Shown in pieces: positions 7,772 through 10,767 of a DNA stretch of 10,767 bases. The notes beneath the pieces are model-generated. The model ran no database searches. It saw only the letters and a list, made by a program, of their open reading frames with translations, and was not told where the DNA came from. The stretch's first letter is position 1; the number at the start of each line of letters is the position of its first letter. Source of the DNA: Planctomycetaceae bacterium. Its GTDB lineage: Bacteria > Planctomycetota > Planctomycetia > Pirellulales > Pirellulaceae. The DNA lies in NCBI GenBank assembly GCA_018658605.1, contig JABHUV010000173.1:1-10767 (forward strand). The letters are read 5' to 3'. A program made the translations under genes and the position numbers.

Positions 7772-7783
7772 ATAACATGTTAT
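7772..7783. other. Perfect 12-bp palindrome upstream of the sigma factor gene
   Basis: ATAACATGTTAT is a perfect 12-base dyad. It overlaps the stop codon of the YndJ-like gene and lies about 70 bases before the sigma factor start. It has the size of a dimeric regulator half-site pair, but AT-rich 12-mers of this kind can arise by chance, and no second copy was noticed in the window. Confidence 0.3.
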
Positions 7784-8706
7784 TTTGAATTTTTATGAAA
7801 AATTGTCCAACCGACGAGTCCTAAAATCGAGAAACCTAGGGAATTGAGCGCGCCATGGGACACAATCATGATTGGAATTGAGAGTGATTGATTGCCAGTA
7901 TATTCTCCCATGGCATAGATAATCGCCATGATGGAACTAGCAATCAACGCTGTTGCAGATATTGAGAGTAACCATCCGCCATGCGATTTTATAAATCCGG
8001 CACAATAGATCTGGCAAACCGCCATCAGAATACAACATGTTAATAGTGAAATCGAAGCGACGATCTCAATGGTTGGTGAGTAGGCAATACCGATTCCTAC
8101 AAACGGAATGCTGACTAACAAAATCGGGCATGTGAGTATGAGCATTTTTGTTGCTGCGAGTTTGTTTTTTTGGGAAAAATGAATTAATTGACCGGTCAAG
8201 ACAGGTAAAGCAAAGCCAGCAAAATGAAAATGCAGAGCAGTCAACATGGTGAATCGCAGATCATAGTCCCATGGCGATTTCCCGACGATCAAGCTAATAA
8301 ACCACAGTCCACCGACCGCGATGAGCAACCATCCGCCGGCAACGGGAAAACTCTCCCACGGAACCCTTTGCTTAGTACTTCTATTATTGACGAGGGTTGT
8401 GATAAAGTGCCATAGAGACGTTCCCCCAATAATGAACATCCACAATGTAAACACAAACCACGAAACTCCACCTATCCAGCACGCCGATCGGTATGCAAGG
8501 GCCTCTGTATGAACAGGATAAAACAAAAGCATGCTGCTGATGGCAATAACAGCGGGTAGTGAGCAGCAAATCCAAAGTCTCCACGTAATGTTTCGAATGC
8601 GTTGATTTATAGTCAACAATTCCGCACGAAAACTGACATGAATTCCTAAAGGGACGACTAGCAATATGGCTAGGATAAGTATGATTAGTGGCAGCGGTGT
8701 GATCAT
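7780..8706 (-). CDS. YndJ-like polytopic membrane protein
   Basis: This is an integral membrane protein of 308 aa with about nine predicted helices and very short loops; its function is not known. It resembles the YndJ family, named from Bacillus subtilis, through two blocks: LTALHFHFAGFALP in the fifth helix (about 155-168) and SHGALNSLGF in the last helix (283-292). This puts H159, H161 and H284 inside predicted membrane segments, together with N288. These could bind a metal or cofactor, or carry protons, but that is inference. The ATG at 8706 is used; a TTG at 8718 in the same frame would add four residues and neither has a clear Shine-Dalgarno. The gene begins 53 bases after the DUF1990 gene stop, on the same strand, so the two are probably co-transcribed. 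The YndJ name is from memory of the family pattern and rests on these motifs and on the neighbour. Confidence 0.78.
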   Translation of the reverse strand: MITPLPLIILILAILLVVPLGIHVSFRAELLTINQRIRNITWRLWICCSLPAVIAISSMLLFYPVHTEALAYRSACWIGGVSWFVFTLWMFIIGGTSLWHFITTLVNNRSTKQRVPWESFPVAGGWLLIAVGGLWFISLIVGKSPWDYDLRFTMLTALHFHFAGFALPVLTGQLIHFSQKNKLAATKMLILTCPILLVSIPFVGIGIAYSPTIEIVASISLLTCCILMAVCQIYCAGFIKSHGGWLLSISATALIASSIMAIIYAMGEYTGNQSLSIPIMIVSHGALNSLGFSILGLVGWTIFHKNSK

Positions 8707-8759
8707 AGTGGATGTCAATTTTAGCCATTATCCAAAATTGGGTGGTGGCCTTTTAGCGA

Positions 8760-9380
8760 CTATTTAGTTTCTGAACTGGTTGCCGTCACCGCAGCTACCA
8801 TCGCTTGGCCCGCTAATTTTCGAAAGCGTTTCTGTTGAAAATTCACAATTGGTTTTCCCAGTAGTGATAACAGTGATCCGGGGCGAGAAATAACGGTAAT
8901 ACGAAATCGCACAATATCCGACTCTTGATCCCAGTCAACCTGAAAACACTCTTCTCCTTTTTCGATATGCCCAGGAACTGTGCCGTAAGCGAAACCAAAT
9001 TGTCGATATTTTCCGCCTTCGCGTTCAGCGTTTAATTTATATACGATGCGTGCTGGGTTTGCAGACCATTGTGTTAGGACTTTAAATAGAACGGCTACCA
9101 TATTACCGCTTTGAATTGGCGTGTCATGCCATTTCAATGTGGCCATTGAATGGTTAAACATTTCCCATTTACAAATAGCTTGTGAACCTAGATGGAAAAT
9201 ATCCTCGCCTTCGCCTAGAACAATACTGTAACGATCGAGCCGAAAACCGGGTGGTGCGTTGCCACGGTCAATCAAATCTGCAGTACAGCCAACGTAGGCG
9301 TAATTGAAATCAATGTCTTGACATTGATTGAGGTAACTACGAATGACATCGTCTGTAGGTTTCTTTCCGAAATAAAACAT
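8760..9380 (-). CDS. DUF1990 (UPF0548) family protein
   Basis: This is a soluble protein of 206 aa with no signal peptide or membrane helix. It matches the DUF1990/UPF0548 family, found in bacteria and plants, whose function is unestablished. Family blocks are the central GEDIFHLGSQAICKWEMF (about 57-74), where an enlarged hydrophobic residue pattern follows the Gly-Glu, then YGTVPGHIEKGEECFQV (132-148), and the C-terminal FRITVISRPGSLLSLLGKP (156-174) followed by a basic helix. The family's usual length is about 170-220 aa, so the gene looks complete. The ATG at 9380 has no clear Shine-Dalgarno. It is followed after 53 bases by the YndJ-like gene in the same direction. These two families are, from memory, also neighbours in other bacteria, which suggests a shared pathway, perhaps at the membrane. 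No catalytic residues can be assigned. Confidence 0.88.
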   Translation of the reverse strand: MFYFGKKPTDDVIRSYLNQCQDIDFNYAYVGCTADLIDRGNAPPGFRLDRYSIVLGEGEDIFHLGSQAICKWEMFNHSMATLKWHDTPIQSGNMVAVLFKVLTQWSANPARIVYKLNAEREGGKYRQFGFAYGTVPGHIEKGEECFQVDWDQESDIVRFRITVISRPGSLLSLLGKPIVNFQQKRFRKLAGQAMVAAVTATSSETK

Positions 9381-9514
9381 AGGCTACGGACACAATCTGC
9401 TAGAGCTAAAAAATAATCCAGTTGTTCTATGGGCTAACCGCAGGGTGTTACCTTGAAATAACATCTTCGCATAATCGACTGCCTTACCATAGACACCCAA
9501 TAACATTGCGGGGC
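9381..9514. other. Intergenic region between ABC permease and DUF1990 genes
   Basis: These 134 bases separate two same-strand genes. On the minus strand an ATTATTTTTTAG tract lies about 30 bases before the DUF1990 start, but no strong stem precedes it. A short dyad, TGTTA/TAACA (9446-9463), and a distant GGGTGT/ACACCC pair (9443-9448, 9493-9498) are seen; neither makes a convincing terminator or riboswitch. The DUF1990 promoter probably lies here, but no clear boxes can be called. No tRNA or small gene is seen. Confidence 0.35.
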
Positions 9515-10477
9515 TTATACGGGTGCTGGTAAATCGCGCCGAGTGAACACTTGGTCACCAATGATGTACATCAACAGACCTAATCCAATTAAGACCAGAT
9601 GACAGCCTAGACCACTGAGTCGCAGGATTTCACCGTCTCGATATAAGCAAAAATCCCAGTATAGTTCGGGTTGGTTTACATAAATGTGCACCAAACCTTC
9701 TGGGTCAAATGGGTTGAAGAATGTGTAATTTAACAAAAAATTATACTCGGGCTTTGCCATCGCCAAGATCCGCATCATTTGTTGAATCACCACAAACGCG
9801 ATACAGATTCCAATGGTTCGCCAGCGGTAGCGGTCTAAACTAGAAATCATCATTGCGAAACCAGCCACAAAGAAACCCATTGCAAATAAGATAGTGATCG
9901 CAGGCCAAAACTGATTTATGTCAACGAACTCGGACATCGGCTTCTCGACTGTTTCCGATTCAGCGAACGAGAGTGGAATTGAAAACGGAGTTCCGGGAAT
10001 TTCCAGCGAGGGTGGTTCGATGGTTTCAGTAACCGTATTGGAATAAACACTGAGCGTCATGGCGGTCCATGCGAGACTTGCAAGTAGACAAGTTCCGGTT
10101 GTGGTCACTAGGACTTGTACCCAATAGATTCGTCGTCGTGAAATAGGATTTCCTAATAGTATTTCGAGTGTCCCACGATTGAGTTGTCCTGCGACACAGT
10201 CAGATCCTCGCGAGATGGCCCAAATGACAATGATAGTAATGATAACCGGTTCATTGAATGCTTGTGCGACGCGACCAGTGTACGTCATTAATTGCGCAAA
10301 TGGCACGGCTGAGAATTTTTCAAAATCTTTAAAAAACTCAATGACCTGTTTAAATCGTGTTGCATCAAAAAACGTGATTGCCCAGATGCGCATATAGATG
10401 AAAAACAGAACAGCCAGACTACATGCCACGCAGAGCATTCGTGATTTGAGTAGATAATGCCGTACCAAATGAATCAT
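9515..10477 (-). CDS. ABC-2 type transporter permease
   Basis: This is the membrane subunit of an ABC transporter, 320 aa, with about six helices: roughly 14-37, 75-90, 118-147, 192-212, 220-242 and 288-306. Between helices 1 and 2 is an amphipathic stretch, and helix 2 is followed by RGSDCVAGQLNRGTLEILL and NPISRRR. This is the typical cytoplasmic coupling segment of ABC-2 permeases (pattern ERGTxxxLLxxPxSR). A polar extracytoplasmic loop of about 45 residues rich in Pro, Glu and Ser (about 148-192) lies between helices 3 and 4. The ATG at 10477 overlaps the TGA of the upstream ATPase gene in an ATGA, so the two are translated together and should form one transporter, most likely an exporter. 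The cargo cannot be inferred. Confidence 0.9.
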   Translation of the reverse strand: MIHLVRHYLLKSRMLCVACSLAVLFFIYMRIWAITFFDATRFKQVIEFFKDFEKFSAVPFAQLMTYTGRVAQAFNEPVIITIIVIWAISRGSDCVAGQLNRGTLEILLGNPISRRRIYWVQVLVTTTGTCLLASLAWTAMTLSVYSNTVTETIEPPSLEIPGTPFSIPLSFAESETVEKPMSEFVDINQFWPAITILFAMGFFVAGFAMMISSLDRYRWRTIGICIAFVVIQQMMRILAMAKPEYNFLLNYTFFNPFDPEGLVHIYVNQPELYWDFCLYRDGEILRLSGLGCHLVLIGLGLLMYIIGDQVFTRRDLPAPV

Positions 10478-10767
10478 GAGCTGGTTATCTCGTGATTTGA
10501 ATGGATCTGTTCATAGAGGCTGCGCAAACGACTCGGTTCGATGGATACATTTTTGAGGGTGACGTGACTGAGCCACTCGAAGGCTGGTTGCAGGTCACCT
10601 TTGATTTCAATAATGATCTGTGTCTGGTCGCCGTTGGTGTTAAGCTTGGGATATAAAACACTGATTTGTTTTTCGAGATTTTTCGGTGGTGGTGTCAGCG
10701 GTTGTGGGGATTGAGCATGCAAGCGATGAGTTTGTCGAATATCGGAAATTTTTTCCGTCAGTGCCAG
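10474..10767 (-). CDS. ABC transporter ATP-binding protein, C-terminal part (5' partial)
   Basis: The frame is open to the right window edge, giving 97 residues that begin LALTEKISDIRQ. The nucleotide-binding motifs (Walker A, signature, Walker B) would lie outside the window. What remains looks like the C-terminal accessory region of drug- or lipid-export type ABC ATPases: a proline-rich linker (TPPPKNLEK), a beta-strand-rich piece (QTQIIIEIKGD), and a final VTLKNVSIEPSRLRSLYEQIH. That last block has the position and form of the usual segment after an ABC-2 partner ATPase (pattern VxxxxPSLExxF). The call depends on this ending and on the four-base ATGA overlap with the permease gene. A TTG at 10722 could be read as a start but would leave an 82-aa protein with no identifiable fold. 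Confidence 0.7.
   Translation of the reverse strand: MALTEKISDIRQTHRLHAQSPQPLTPPPKNLEKQISVLYPKLNTNGDQTQIIIEIKGDLQPAFEWLSHVTLKNVSIEPSRLRSLYEQIHSNHEITSS

Noticed and set aside
8384..8728. Open frame of 114 codons on the minus strand starting at 8728
   Set aside because: It overlaps the YndJ-like gene in a different frame, lacks hydrophobic or domain patterns, and the YndJ frame has strong membrane and motif support.
9381..9514. tRNA, riboswitch or small RNA in the gap before the DUF1990 gene
   Set aside because: No cloverleaf, T-loop sequence or strong nested stems; only short dyads that could be chance.

Overview
The window looks like a chromosomal piece from a planctomycete (phylum Planctomycetota). 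The evidence is an ECF sigma factor gene overlapping a Ser/Thr kinase gene that has a typical planctomycete N-terminal leader and a C-terminal multi-pass membrane region, weak Shine-Dalgarno use, exported PQQ-type and FKBP proteins, and a moderate GC content by eye. Genus cannot be told from the sequence. No RNA genes, insertion sequences, CRISPR arrays or prophage genes were seen, and no non-coding stretch exceeds about 215 bases.

Left end, plus strand: the 3' part of ilvB (acetolactate synthase large subunit, 5' end outside the window), followed by an intrinsic terminator at about 1546-1577. No ilvN follows. Next is a complete SDF-family dicarboxylate/amino acid:cation symporter (1679-3154).

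Everything from 3160 to the right end is on the minus strand. Read in the direction of transcription (right to left), the order is: the C-terminal end of an ABC transporter ATPase, its ABC-2 type permease (ATGA overlap), a DUF1990/UPF0548 protein, a YndJ-like polytopic membrane protein, an ECF sigma factor, a Ser/Thr protein kinase (17-base overlap with the sigma factor), an exported FkpA/Mip-like FKBP peptidyl-prolyl isomerase, a strong hairpin terminator, and an exported PQQ-dependent sugar dehydrogenase. The last gene converges with the symporter, with only 5 bases between the stop codons.

Four functional pairs can be read: the ABC ATPase with its permease (probably an exporter), DUF1990 with YndJ (function unknown; the least explained part of the window), the sigma factor with its kinase (a regulatory pair typical of this phylum), and two neighbouring exported enzymes (FKBP and sugar dehydrogenase) separated by a terminator. 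Their targets and substrates cannot be read from the sequence. The most interesting point is the DUF1990-YndJ pair, with conserved-looking histidines in predicted membrane helices, lying between a transporter and a sigma factor/kinase module. No clearly new system is proven here.
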